From the NCBI GenBank assembly GCA_028277745.1, contig JANQFR010000079.1, positions 1-64,000 on the forward strand: 64,000 bases of DNA, in the 5' to 3' direction. Positions 27,653 through 36,659 of the stretch are shown one piece after another. The stretch comes from Phycisphaeraceae bacterium (GTDB taxonomy: Bacteria > Planctomycetota > Phycisphaerae > Phycisphaerales > Phycisphaeraceae). A program made the position numbers and the translations under genes. Under the pieces are notes generated by a model. That model did not search any database, was not told where the DNA came from, and saw only the letters and a program-made list of their open reading frames with translations. Numbering within the stretch: position 1 is the stretch's first letter; every line of letters starts with the position of its first letter.

Positions 27653-28632
27653 GAGACGCCTCGCCAGTCGAAAACCACGCCGAGGACGTTCGGGTCGGCG
27701 TCGAGCATCCGCCGGTACATCGCCGGGGCCCGGTCGACCGGGACGACGTCGGTGATCAGCGGGCCGGCAGGCAGCCGGTCGAAGCGGAATAGTTCGAGGA
27801 CGCGCTGCGTGTCACCGATGCCGCAGGATATATGGATCGTCGGGCGTTTGAGATGGGTCACGTGGAAGTCGAAGTTGACATGCTGCGGATAGAAGCCCTG
27901 CATCAGGAACTGACCCAACGGCCGCAAAAGATCGACGCAGGGGGCGAACATGTCGACGCGTCCGGTGGTGTCGATCACCACGTCGGCGCCCTTCGGCCGC
28001 AGGCCGCGGATGGCCTCGGCGAGTCCGCTTGCCCGTGCGTCAACGACGAGGTCGGCGCTATAGGCTTTCGCAAGATCAAGTCGAGTGGGGTGCAGGTCGC
28101 TGGCGACGACGATAGCTCCGCGGAGCCGAGCCAACTGCGCCGCGGCCTGTCCGATCAGGCCGAGTCCTGTCACCACCACCAGGTCGTTGGGCTTGAGCGT
28201 AAGCATGTCGACGCCGCGGAGCGACACAGCCCACATCGCCGCCAACGCCGCGGTCTTCGGGTCCACCCCCTCGGGCACCACCCGGGGGGGCGGATCGCCC
28301 GTGGTCGGGCTGATGGCGTGGCTGACATGTCCGCCCATCCACGTGTCGGTGGCGTCTTCGGGCAGACGCGAGGCATGGAAGAGCACGCGTTGACCGACCG
28401 CAAAGCCGGTGACGTTCGCGCCCACCGCCTCGACGATGCCGACACTCTGGTAGCCGGGGACTGTGGGAAACGTCAGCTCGCGGCGCCGGCCGGTCAGGGC
28501 CCAGACCTCGGTGCCCTGACTCACGCCGCTGTACTCGGTGCGGATCAGCAGTTCGTTATCCCCGAAGGCCGGGGGGTCAAAAGTCTGCACCTCGACCTGT
28601 TCGGGTCCGGTGAAAGCGATGAGTTGCGACAT
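27649..28632 (-). CDS. Medium-chain dehydrogenase without the catalytic zinc Cys
   Basis: 327 residues, MDR fold. In place of the zinc-binding 'CGxCxxD' block it has YSGVSQGTEVWALTG, and the 'GHE' is GYQ (TVPGYQSVGIVEAVG), so the usual catalytic zinc is not expected. Such 'GxSxGTE' members are known from BchC-like enzymes and putative sugar dehydrogenases. The nucleotide fold is VVVTGLGLIGQAAAQLARLR. It begins 57 bp behind the locus A hydrolase and overlaps the following dehydrogenase by four bases. Substrate unknown; the conserved pairing of a zinc and a zinc-less MDR suggests consecutive or heteromeric action. Confidence 0.84.
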   Translation of the reverse strand: MSQLIAFTGPEQVEVQTFDPPAFGDNELLIRTEYSGVSQGTEVWALTGRRRELTFPTVPGYQSVGIVEAVGANVTGFAVGQRVLFHASRLPEDATDTWMGGHVSHAISPTTGDPPPRVVPEGVDPKTAALAAMWAVSLRGVDMLTLKPNDLVVVTGLGLIGQAAAQLARLRGAIVVASDLHPTRLDLAKAYSADLVVDARASGLAEAIRGLRPKGADVVIDTTGRVDMFAPCVDLLRPLGQFLMQGFYPQHVNFDFHVTHLKRPTIHISCGIGDTQRVLELFRFDRLPAGPLITDVVPVDRAPAMYRRMLDADPNVLGVVFDWRGVS

Positions 28633-28689
28633 TCGGGGGTCTCAAAGGATTAACGGGGGAACGAGGGAGCTGAGGCCGAGGACGACGCG

Positions 28690-31600
28690 TTAGTTCCCGT
28701 CGTAACGATAGATCAGGTTGATATTGCCCTGGGTGGACTGGAGGGTGACGTGGAGCGTTCCGCCGGCGTCTTGCTTCCGCCACGTCACCTCGCTGAGATC
28801 GAACGCGTTCTCGCTGAGGTTGCTCCGGGTTGGCGGGCCGAGTTGCTTGGTGTGGGCAGCGACAAGGTCGACGATGGCTGGCGGGTTGCGGTAGGCCCCG
28901 CGCAGACCGACCAGCCGGCCGCCCGCCATCTCGACCCGCACCTCGGCCGAACCTAGCGAAGCAAGGTCGATCCCGAACAGCGTCAGCCGAGCGTCGACGC
29001 CGACGCGCTCGACCTTCCAGGATGCCTGGCGCGCGGCCCGGTCGAAGGCGGTCTGATCCATCCCCCACGCGAGCCCCGCCACCGGTGACCACAACCCGCT
29101 CACAGCGCCTGCCGCCACGGCGACATCGCCCCCGTCGGACCCACTCGACCTCGTCGCGGCTTGAGCGGCGGGCGTCAGCACGTCGTTGGCCGCGGGCGTG
29201 TCGGCCTCGTCGCCGCGGGCGTCAATCACGAGACGCCCAACGTAGAGCGGCCTGCCGTCGTGCTCAACGCTCGATCCGTTCACCGGTTGCTCGAACACCC
29301 GCCGCGTGGCGAAGTCGTACCCCTCGAACGCGCCCTCGACCTCAAACGGCAGCCAGAGCCGAAACGCCACCGGGTCTTCGATCACCGGGGCCCTGCCGTT
29401 GCTTTTGGTGCGCTCGATCAGCTCGCCGGGGTTGATGAAGCCGCCGCCCGACGCGACGCCCGAGATATCGACCTCGAGCCCTCTGTTACGCCCGTCGCGA
29501 CGGGCGTTGATTAAGATTTTTTCCGCGGGGTCGTCGCCTAGGAATGGCTTACCGTCTGCGCTGACCATGGCGAACGTCACCCATTCGGTGTCGAACCCGC
29601 CGACGACGATGCCATCGCTGAATCGGTACCGCTCGACGGTCGGGCCGATGAAAGCCTTGTAGGTGGGCGTATCGATGATCAGACGCCCCTTGTCGGTCTC
29701 GAAACGGAATCTGGGATCGTACGGCGCACTCGATCCACCGGCCTTACGGACAGCGAAGTCACCTTCGGGCTCAAAGCGGAGCACGGCGCCGCGGTCGAAC
29801 GCGTCGTCGGTCATCTCGGGGCCGGCGTAATGCTTGTAGCCGAAGATCGCCTCGCGGCCGAGTTCGTACACGACCGGATCGGTTACGGGTGGGATGCTGC
29901 CTTGCAGGAACGCCTGCCCGGCGAGCGCGATGCTCGACAGCATCACCGGATCGCGCTCGATCTGAACGGCCGACCAGTAGTGATCCCGCGACGCCATTGG
30001 GGTTGCCATCGCCAGATACTCCTCGCCGACCCCGCCGTAGCGGGTGTGATACCAATGAAAAAAGACCGCGTCCCAGTCGTGCCGGCTCGCGAATAGGGAG
30101 GCGAGGAACGGGTATTCGCTGCGGTATGGGTTGGGCCGAGCGCTCATCGTCTCATAAATCACCGTCGGCTTGTCGGCCAGAGTCGACGAGTCCATGACGT
30201 ACAGCGAGGGATCACGCGTCAACGATGAGGTCAGCGTCCAGAAGTACATGCCGAAGTTAGCGACATCGGCGTGGCCCGCGGTGCTGTAGTGCCACGGGAT
30301 GTTGGGGCGGAAGTAGGTGTCGTAGCTGAACGGGATGACCGCCACACCCTTGCCAGGCGTGCCTTGGGCGCGGGCGTGGACCTCGAGCTCCTGGTAGTAC
30401 CCGCCGACCAGCTCGGCGATGAACTGCACGAAGTCGACCCCCCGCGCCTCGGGGTACTCCGAGCGTTGTCCCAGCGTCGGCGCAAGGCGGACACTCGAAT
30501 CCCTCAGCGACTCGCCCTCACGCAACTCACCCCAGGCCCGGGTCAACGCCGCGTCGCTACGATAACGCTCGGACAGCCAAACGTTCCACCGCCCTCGCAG
30601 CTTGTCGCGGAAATAGGCCGGCCAGGTGTCGAAGCCCTGCTCCAGCGTGAGCTTGACCAACTGGAATTCGTTGTGGAACTCCCAGATAGCGACCGCTTCC
30701 TCGTCGGCCCACCGTCGGCCTGTGTAGGGGTTCACCATGTTCAAGAAGTTCGTGATGTGGCGCTTCTGCGCCTTGATGAGGCGTTCGTCAAACGCCAACC
30801 ACAAACGCTCGGATTTGTGCCCGTCGCGGGCCGAGAGGACGGCCTGCCGCCACGCCGGCCAGTCGTCGCCGCCCGAGACGAACGAGCCTTCTTGCGCGAG
30901 CATCTCGTCGGACATCGAGCTCATCAGCGTGGGCGCCATGATGAAGATGCCGGCCTCCTTGAGCTCCGCGGCGAAACGGTTGTATTGGTCGACCCAGGCG
31001 GACTCTTGGCTGCCATCGGACAGATCGCGGAGCTCGCCACGAGGCCCGCTTTCGTCGCTGTAAAAGATCGGCGGCCGCCGGTAACCTTGGCCATGCATGT
31101 GCCACAGTCGCATGGCGTTGATGCCCAGCCGCGCCATCCGTCGGACCGAGGCCGCGTCGCCGTCGTCGGCGCCCGCGACGCCCCACAGCCGCAGTCGCTC
31201 GCCGCCGTACATCAACCGATTCCCCTCGGCCGTGACATACACCCCGTCGCGCGGGCGCGGCCCGAGATTGAACACGCCGTGCTTGGCGTGCTGTTTGAGT
31301 ACGACGCGGTCGTCGCCCGCCGTACGGATCGTCGCCTGAGTCACCCCCGCCGCATCGCTCAACGCGATCTGCACATCGAGCGAATCGGCCTCCAGCGATG
31401 AGAGGTAGCGACGTATCGTCTCGACATCGAGGAACAGTTTGTCTGCGCCCGTCAGCGAAGACCGGGGGCTAAGACGGGAGCCATCGGCGGACCGCAACTC
31501 GATTTGAATCGGCGCCCCGGCGACTGGGCCTCGTCCCCCTGCCTGCCGAATGCCGATCAGGTACGACACGGTCTCGTTGCTGTTCGGGTCCACCGGCTGA

Positions 31601-32382
31601 CCGCTTTCGATGGCCATGGCGCCGCGGAGCATGTATTGCCCCGGTTGCTCGGGGCGATACACCAACGCGGGCGCCCAGCCGTAGCTGGGTCCGAAGTCGG
31701 CCCGGCCGTTGGTTCGCAACGCCAGAGCGTCGCTGAGCTGTTGAAACCGGGTGCCGCTCGACTCCCGAATCTGCCACATGCTCGACCCGTTACGCACCGG
31801 CACGGCCTGCTTGTCGACCTCCGGCAGCTTGTCGCGATCGGAGAGTGAGACGAGGCTGAACGTGCCCGCCTCGGTGTCGACGCTCAGCTCGCCGCTGAAA
31901 CGCGGCAACGCGACCGCTTGACCCGATGGGTTTTGCCGCTGCACCTCGAAGCCTCGCAGTACGGCCCCGCCGTGGTAGTGCCACTGGCTTCGCCAAGCCG
32001 CGATCACGAGCTCTTGCCCTTCGCCGAGCGTCACGCCGTCCCCGACGAGCTCGGCCAGGTCGAGCCGGTCCCCGCCCTTGGCCTTGCCTTGAGTCACCAC
32101 TGTCAGCCCGTGAACGACCGGCTCGGCCTGGAGACTCAGCTCGATCACCCGGAGATCGTCCGGCTCCACCACGAGTCGCCGGAGCATGCGCAGGTCCAAC
32201 ACGCCCGACGCGGGGCGATCGGACGACACCAAGGCCTTGTCCCCTTCCAAGCGAAGAACACGGGTGTCGACGCTGACGGTGGCGTCATCAACTGGAGCCG
32301 CCGAGACGACCGCCGAGCTTCCGACCACGAAGGAAATGACCAGCGACACAAATCGCCTGCATTTCATTTGGTCAAGTCCCAT
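28690..32382 (-). CDS. Locus A: giant secreted clan GH-A-like hydrolase
   Basis: 1230 residues from the ATG at 32382, which has AAAGGA seven bases upstream. Signal peptide CRRFVSLVISFVVGSSAVVS. Residues about 95-280 form a domain with ELVIAAWRSQWHYHGGAVLR and ALALRTNGRADFGPSYGWAP that also exists as the separate protein at 33511-34218. The TIM barrel follows: MYGGERLRLWGVAGADDG, MARLGINAMRLWHMHG, NPYTGRRWADEEAVAIWEFH then NE (proton donor Glu near 572), HADVANFGMYFW, and PTVIYETMSARPN (nucleophile Glu near 744). The order fits a GH5-like cellulase superfamily enzyme, but I cannot name a family. A paralog is at 41684-45523. Substrate unknown. Confidence 0.78.
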   Translation of the reverse strand: MGLDQMKCRRFVSLVISFVVGSSAVVSAAPVDDATVSVDTRVLRLEGDKALVSSDRPASGVLDLRMLRRLVVEPDDLRVIELSLQAEPVVHGLTVVTQGKAKGGDRLDLAELVGDGVTLGEGQELVIAAWRSQWHYHGGAVLRGFEVQRQNPSGQAVALPRFSGELSVDTEAGTFSLVSLSDRDKLPEVDKQAVPVRNGSSMWQIRESSGTRFQQLSDALALRTNGRADFGPSYGWAPALVYRPEQPGQYMLRGAMAIESGQPVDPNSNETVSYLIGIRQAGGRGPVAGAPIQIELRSADGSRLSPRSSLTGADKLFLDVETIRRYLSSLEADSLDVQIALSDAAGVTQATIRTAGDDRVVLKQHAKHGVFNLGPRPRDGVYVTAEGNRLMYGGERLRLWGVAGADDGDAASVRRMARLGINAMRLWHMHGQGYRRPPIFYSDESGPRGELRDLSDGSQESAWVDQYNRFAAELKEAGIFIMAPTLMSSMSDEMLAQEGSFVSGGDDWPAWRQAVLSARDGHKSERLWLAFDERLIKAQKRHITNFLNMVNPYTGRRWADEEAVAIWEFHNEFQLVKLTLEQGFDTWPAYFRDKLRGRWNVWLSERYRSDAALTRAWGELREGESLRDSSVRLAPTLGQRSEYPEARGVDFVQFIAELVGGYYQELEVHARAQGTPGKGVAVIPFSYDTYFRPNIPWHYSTAGHADVANFGMYFWTLTSSLTRDPSLYVMDSSTLADKPTVIYETMSARPNPYRSEYPFLASLFASRHDWDAVFFHWYHTRYGGVGEEYLAMATPMASRDHYWSAVQIERDPVMLSSIALAGQAFLQGSIPPVTDPVVYELGREAIFGYKHYAGPEMTDDAFDRGAVLRFEPEGDFAVRKAGGSSAPYDPRFRFETDKGRLIIDTPTYKAFIGPTVERYRFSDGIVVGGFDTEWVTFAMVSADGKPFLGDDPAEKILINARRDGRNRGLEVDISGVASGGGFINPGELIERTKSNGRAPVIEDPVAFRLWLPFEVEGAFEGYDFATRRVFEQPVNGSSVEHDGRPLYVGRLVIDARGDEADTPAANDVLTPAAQAATRSSGSDGGDVAVAAGAVSGLWSPVAGLAWGMDQTAFDRAARQASWKVERVGVDARLTLFGIDLASLGSAEVRVEMAGGRLVGLRGAYRNPPAIVDLVAAHTKQLGPPTRSNLSENAFDLSEVTWRKQDAGGTLHVTLQSTQGNINLIYRYDGN

Positions 32383-32544
32383 CTTCAAGTCCTTTATCCG
32401 GTCGTGTTACGGCATCTCGAACATCGATTGCTGTTGCTCTGGACAGCCCCCGGACGATTTGCAATCTCTTTCAAACATCATTTCTGGCCGAAGTTCGCAT
32501 GGCCCTCACTTGGCAAAGTCTGCTCGAGAGCATGCACTAGGCGA

Positions 32545-32585
32545 GGAACAAAAGAGGCTCAGGGACGGTGTGATCCCTGAGCTTC
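32545..32585 (-). terminator. Intrinsic terminator between PEP-CTERM and hydrolase genes of locus A
   Basis: On the minus strand GCTCAGGGA, an eight-base loop and TCCCTGAGC pair perfectly, extended by three more pairs with one G-U, and the stem is followed by CTCTTTTGTT. It lies 22-60 bp behind the PEP-CTERM stop codon and ahead of the giant hydrolase, so it should cut transcription between them. Confidence 0.75.
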
Positions 32586-32607
32586 GTATGGACGAATGCG
32601 GGAGCGA

Positions 32608-33405
32608 TTAGCCGCGACTCCTTTTCGCCAGCAGCAGGCCCCCCAGCCCCAGAAGCGCCAACGAGCCAGGCTCGGGGATGACGGCCGTCTCGCCGACCAG
32701 GCCGAGCACCGACACGAAACCGCCGCCGTCCTTGTCGACTTCCACTTCAACAAGCGTTCGGTTGGGGTCGGGCGTGAAGGAGTAGCCGAACAACCCGACG
32801 CCCCGGCTGTTGAAGGTGGTCCCGTCGTTGGAGGCCCGATCGAGACCACCGATCAGCAAAAAGTCCGCTCCGTTCCCCGGAAAGCCAGACGATCCATCGG
32901 GAATGTTGTTGAGCGCAAACTCATCGGCGGGGCCGCTGTCATACAACAAACGGATCACCGGGTCCGCACCTCCGACACCAAACATGATCAGGTGGATGGT
33001 CTTGTAAAACTCGTTGGTGGGCGGAGCCGGCATCGCCAAGTCCGCTTGGCCATTGCCACCCCCGGAGTTCCAGGCGTTGAAACCATCGTCTGAATTGTCA
33101 TAGGCCAGCTCGATCAGCGGGTGGTCGGCGGTCGCGGCGAAAACGCCGTCGTCGGGCAGGTTGTCCGGAGCCAGCGCGGGGTTGAGCAGGGCCGCGGCGG
33201 ACTGCGTGATCAGGTTGCCGTCGCTAGGGCTGCCGTTGTAGCTGTTCTGTGTCGCGTCGAGCGGACCGCTGGACGGGCCGTTTACGATGATGTCGGCGTT
33301 GAAGGCGCTGCTGATGTCGACCTGGATCGTGGCGGCCGACGCGGCATAAACGAGACCGAGGGAGACAATCGTGCCAGTTACGATTTTCACGGATAGGTTT
33401 TTCAA
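32608..33405 (-). CDS. Locus A: PEP-CTERM sorting domain protein (TTG start)
   Basis: 265 residues. The start is a TTG at 33405 with AGGAGG five bases upstream; no in-frame ATG exists before the signal peptide (VKIVTGTIVSLGLVYAASAA). The body (IQVDISSAFNADIIVNGPSS, LVEVEVDKDGGGFVSVLGLV) is beta-rich and lacks enzyme motifs. The end is VIPEPGSLALLGLGGLLLA-KRSRG, the exosortase signal. The terminator just behind it and the strong ribosome site suggest abundant expression. It sits between the stand-alone domain protein (105 bp upstream) and the giant hydrolase. A glycan-binding surface role is plausible. Confidence 0.88.
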   Translation of the reverse strand: MKNLSVKIVTGTIVSLGLVYAASAATIQVDISSAFNADIIVNGPSSGPLDATQNSYNGSPSDGNLITQSAAALLNPALAPDNLPDDGVFAATADHPLIELAYDNSDDGFNAWNSGGGNGQADLAMPAPPTNEFYKTIHLIMFGVGGADPVIRLLYDSGPADEFALNNIPDGSSGFPGNGADFLLIGGLDRASNDGTTFNSRGVGLFGYSFTPDPNRTLVEVEVDKDGGGFVSVLGLVGETAVIPEPGSLALLGLGGLLLAKRSRG

Positions 33406-33510
33406 CAGAGCCTCCTAGCAGAACCGAATGGTGAGTAGGGATGGCAGGCTCGCCAGTGAGCGTGCCTTCAGTGAAGACGGGCTAGCCACATAGTCCATCA
33501 CAAAAAACTC

Positions 33511-34218
33511 TCAATCCTTACGAGGCATCTTCAGCACCATCCAGGTAGCAATGGGCTCGCCCTCGACGGCGGCCTGCCCGCCCTGGATATCGATGGACCC
33601 GGTCAGCTTGTAAACGCCCGATTCAGACGGTTGAAAAACCAACGCCGGAGCAAAACTGAAGGCGTCACTCCAGTCGGCCCGCCCATTGGTCCCCAACTGC
33701 AAGCCACCGTCGGTCGACCTGACCGCTCTGGCGTTCCTGCTGCCGATCACCTTCCAACTGGACGGCTCACTTCCGGGCTCGACTTCAACCACTTCCTCGA
33801 CTTCAGGCAGGTCGTCGCGTTTCGCCAACCCCTTCAGGACAAACGTGCCGATACCGAGTTCGACCTCACTGCTTTCCGCGAATTCGGGAAGGTCCACCGA
33901 CGCTCCACCCTCCAGGGCGATTTTCACCTCCCGAAGCGTACCGCTGGCCCACCAATGCCATTGGCTGCGCCAAACAGTGATGACGAGCCGTTCGCCTGCC
34001 TCGAGCTCAATCGTCTCCAACTCGGACCGGTCGTCGAATCGCACCGCGTCGCCGGCGTCGGCCTTCCCGGCGACGAGGGCCTGGGGCTCGGTGGCTTGGC
34101 CGAGGGCGACGGGGACGCCCCATAAGGCGAGAAGGAAGCTCGTTGGAATGACGGCGAGACGCACCATGACGGAGAACGGAGTCCGGACATACGGTGAATG
34201 AGATGTGAGGCGGACCAT
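33511..34218 (-). CDS. Locus A: secreted stand-alone copy of the hydrolase N-terminal domain
   Basis: 235 residues with signal peptide (VRLAVIPTSFLLALWGVPVA, cleaved near LGQA). The whole mature protein corresponds to residues about 100-285 of the giant hydrolase downstream: LVITVWRSQWHWWASGTLRE against LVIAAWRSQWHYHGGAVLRG, LPEVEEVVEV against LPEVDKQAVP, LQLGTNGRADWSDAFSFAPA against LALRTNGRADFGPSYGWAPA, and a PSESGVYKLTGS segment. There is no catalytic barrel. The ATG at 34218 is supported by AAAGGA a few bases upstream. A glycan-binding module or a substrate-presenting protein is the likely role. The operator TTTACGTAAA lies only nine bases before the start. Confidence 0.8.
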   Translation of the reverse strand: MVRLTSHSPYVRTPFSVMVRLAVIPTSFLLALWGVPVALGQATEPQALVAGKADAGDAVRFDDRSELETIELEAGERLVITVWRSQWHWWASGTLREVKIALEGGASVDLPEFAESSEVELGIGTFVLKGLAKRDDLPEVEEVVEVEPGSEPSSWKVIGSRNARAVRSTDGGLQLGTNGRADWSDAFSFAPALVFQPSESGVYKLTGSIDIQGGQAAVEGEPIATWMVLKMPRKD

Positions 34219-34226
34219 TCGAATCC

Positions 34227-34273
34227 TTTACGTAAAGATATTGACAGTATACCTCGGCATTTTCGAGATGCAA
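34227..34273 (-). promoter_or_regulatory. Promoter and TTTACGTAAA operator of locus A
   Basis: On the minus strand TTGCAT (34273-34268) and TATACT (34251-34246) are spaced by 16 bases, a reasonable sigma-70 promoter. The ten-base palindrome TTTACGTAAA (34227-34236) begins about ten bases after the -10 box, covering the expected transcription start and abutting the ribosome site. Binding of a LacI protein there would block transcription. The same palindrome is at 34521. Confidence 0.65.
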
Positions 34274-34520
34274 GGGCTTCCTGGTGGACGACCGCAGTTT
34301 CCTCGTGAATCAGCCTGAGCCCTTGGATTGGCCAACCACCTCATTGCAGTTTGAGCCTAGGCCCTACTGTGTAACAGAACGCCGCAGATCATGGGTGAAT
34401 CGCTCTCGAGTCCATCACGATTCGACCCCGAACCCCGGATCAACCCTTACTGAGTGTCACCTGCTCCATTGGCTAGAAGTCCTTGTTGATTGAGAATGAA
34501 GGCTTGCCCCAGCTCAATAT

Positions 34521-34530
34521 TTTACGTAAA
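34521..34530. promoter_or_regulatory. Second TTTACGTAAA operator, before the locus A pseudopilin
   Basis: An exact second copy of the ten-base palindrome, 74 bases before the chosen pseudopilin start and about 290 bp from the first copy. The two genes are divergent, so one LacI regulator could control both and might loop the DNA. Its position inside the longest open frame argues against that frame's first start codon. Confidence 0.65.
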
Positions 34531-34603
34531 GTATTATTACTCAGCCCAACTCCAACCCTGCCACTCTCAGTCTCTGGGCCTCATGTATCCAAGTGAATCC
34601 ATC

Positions 34604-35338
34604 ATGATCCACTTCCGCCCCTCCCGGCCTGTCTGTGCTGCCCGTCTCCCCCACGGCTTCACACTCATCGAACTGCTCGTTGTCATCAGCATCATCGCGA
34701 TTCTCGTGGCCATCCTCTTGCCAACCCTTTCGAGCGCTCGTGAAACCGCCAGGCTTTTGACCTGCACGAGCCAAGTGCGGCAGTTCGCCGTGGCCACCCA
34801 ACTGTACGTGAACGACCACGACGGCGCACTGCCTTTTGGGTTCGGCAACCCGTCCATCGGCGAGTGGACCTATTCCTTCCGTCAAGTGCTGCCGCCCTAC
34901 ATTCAGTCGCGGGACGGGGATAAGCCCGACTTCTGGTTCTGTCCCAATCACGACATCGAAGACCCAAGCCTTAGTGCGAGCGCCAAAGTCAACCTTCAAC
35001 GGGGCGGCAGCTACGCGCGCGTTGGCGCCAGAGCCTGGGACTTCGTTAGCGGGCAGTGGGTTCTTGGCGCTTGGCCAAGCCTGGACGACGTGGAACTACC
35101 CTCCTCAACACTCGCGTATTACGACAAGGACTCCAGACTTTCGGGAAGAACCAGCGCGGGCAACAACGTGTCGTTCTGGTTTCCGGAAGCTATCCCCGGC
35201 AATGGGGTCGCGCTCACAAACCGCCATCAAGGCAACACGACCGGGGTCTTCTCGTTCCTCGACGGCCACGCCGAGTCGCTGTCTGAAAAGCCGCTAGAGA
35301 CTGATTACGAAGCCCTGTTCGATATCGAGATCCAATGA
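34604..35338 (+). CDS. Locus A: pseudopilin-like protein
   Basis: About 244 residues. The open frame reaches back to 34490, but that part contains the operator; ATGs at 34583 and 34604 are the realistic starts. The leader MIHFRPSRPVCAARLPHG ends in Gly, and [20 protein letters not shown] is the prepilin helix with Glu at position 5 after cleavage. The soluble part resembles the locus B protein ([27 protein letters not shown]). It ends NRHQGNTTGVFSFLDGHAES: eleven residues between His and Asp-Gly instead of the usual nine. No pilus genes accompany it. Confidence 0.87.
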   Translation: MIHFRPSRPVCAARLPHGFTLIELLVVISIIAILVAILLPTLSSARETARLLTCTSQVRQFAVATQLYVNDHDGALPFGFGNPSIGEWTYSFRQVLPPYIQSRDGDKPDFWFCPNHDIEDPSLSASAKVNLQRGGSYARVGARAWDFVSGQWVLGAWPSLDDVELPSSTLAYYDKDSRLSGRTSAGNNVSFWFPEAIPGNGVALTNRHQGNTTGVFSFLDGHAESLSEKPLETDYEALFDIEIQ

Positions 35339-35504
35339 TGGACCAGGTCGGTGTTCTGTGCCGCGCGGCAGCGAGGCCCGACAAGAAACGCCATATCGCG
35401 GCTTAGAGCCTTGAGATGCCATGGACGGCGGAAAGTGGCGCGAGCAGGCCAGGGACCGCCAAAGACCGACGAAAACGTCGTCCCGAAGGAACGATCAGAT
35501 CGCG

Positions 35505-36557
35505 TCAGTGTTTTGGCTCCGCTCGTAATGGAGCGGTGGTCTGCCCCGGCCTGAATTCGAAAGGCATCGCCCTGCAGGTTAGTGATTGAGCGGGGTCTTG
35601 GACGAGCTGCAGGATCATCTGACTCGCCGTCTCCCCGACCAGCGCCCAGCGGTGACGCATCGTGGTCATCTTCACGCCACAGTTGAGCTGGCACGAGTCG
35701 TGAAACCCGACGATCGAAAGATCCTCGGGCACACGAAGTCCGAGTTGGGCCGCCGCAAGGATCAATGCCTCGGCGCTGTGCGCCGAATAGGCGACGATGG
35801 CGGTGGACCTGTCCGGCTGGCCGAGCCATGCCCGGGCGACGGCGAGGACCTGGTCGTGGGGGATCCGGGCGCCCGTGTGAAGCGTTGGCGAGGTGAGCCC
35901 GGCGCCGCGGAGGGCGTCTTGGTGTCCCCGCAAACGGTCGACAATGCTGTAGTGCACGACGTCTCGCTCGGTGGCGTCGCGGGGGCGGGAGTTCTCGAAG
36001 TCGGCGTAAGCAATGCGGGTATGGCCGAGTTCGAGAAGGTGTTGCGCAGCTCGTCGTCCGCCGCCATAGTCGTCGAGGTAGACGGCGTTGTGTTTCTGTT
36101 TCGAGTTGATCCAAACCGCTGGTACGCGATAGAGATCGATCAACTCGACGAGTCGCTGGGGGATGTCTGAGAAGTAGTTAATGAGCAAGCCGTCGGCGGT
36201 GAACTCACGGAGAATCTTTGGGATGAAAGCCTCGCTGACTAACCGTTCGTCGGTCAGCTTTGAGACGGTGACGTGCACGTCTTCGAGGGCGAGGGCGTCA
36301 TGGATCCCGTCGAGCAGCGCCCCGCCAAAGAAACTGGAGCGGTAATCGGCGGTCGACTCGACCACCGCGACGCATCCAGTATGGCCGTGTCGCATAGCCC
36401 GCGCGGAGGTGTTAAGCCGGTAGCCCATCTCGCGTGCCGCCTCCAGGATGCGCTGACGGGTCTGCGGCGCCACCACATTGCTGCCGCGCAACGCGGACGA
36501 GATGGTCATCTGACTGATGCCGAGCCGCTCGGCGAGTTGTTTCTGAGTGACAGGCAT
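35505..36557 (-). CDS. Locus A: LacI-family repressor
   Basis: 350 residues from the ATG at 36557 (MPVTQKQLAERLGISQMTIS); a start seven codons earlier is possible. The helix-turn-helix and hinge (SSALRGSNVVAPQTRQRILE, AAREMGYRLNTSARAMR) lead into the sugar-binding domain (GCVAVVESTADYRSSFFGGA, FTADGLLINYF, VPAVWINSK, LELGHTRIAYADF). It is a paralog of the locus B regulator (46476-47492), sharing the LINYF, VWIN and 'NAVYxDDY' blocks. The palindrome TTTACGTAAA occurs upstream of two locus A genes, and a variant lies 29 bp before its own ATG, so it is the natural candidate to bind them and repress itself. It is convergent with the pseudopilin gene. Confidence 0.92.
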   Translation of the reverse strand: MPVTQKQLAERLGISQMTISSALRGSNVVAPQTRQRILEAAREMGYRLNTSARAMRHGHTGCVAVVESTADYRSSFFGGALLDGIHDALALEDVHVTVSKLTDERLVSEAFIPKILREFTADGLLINYFSDIPQRLVELIDLYRVPAVWINSKQKHNAVYLDDYGGGRRAAQHLLELGHTRIAYADFENSRPRDATERDVVHYSIVDRLRGHQDALRGAGLTSPTLHTGARIPHDQVLAVARAWLGQPDRSTAIVAYSAHSAEALILAAAQLGLRVPEDLSIVGFHDSCQLNCGVKMTTMRHRWALVGETASQMILQLVQDPAQSLTCRAMPFEFRPGQTTAPLRAEPKH

Positions 36558-36585
36558 AGGGCGAGTCGCGTTGATCAACCGGCGT

Positions 36586-36600
36586 TTTATCGTAAAGATA
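36586..36600. promoter_or_regulatory. Operator-like variant before the locus A repressor
   Basis: TTTATCGTAAAGATA: the half site CGTAAAGATA is identical to that at 34231-34240, while the other half has one inserted base relative to TTTACGTAAA. It lies about 30 bp before the repressor ATG and suggests weak autorepression. Confidence 0.45.
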
Positions 36601-36659
36601 CCCAGCCAAACTGCAATTAGAAGTATTCTAGAGACTTTTGGGGCGATAATCGACCTTTA

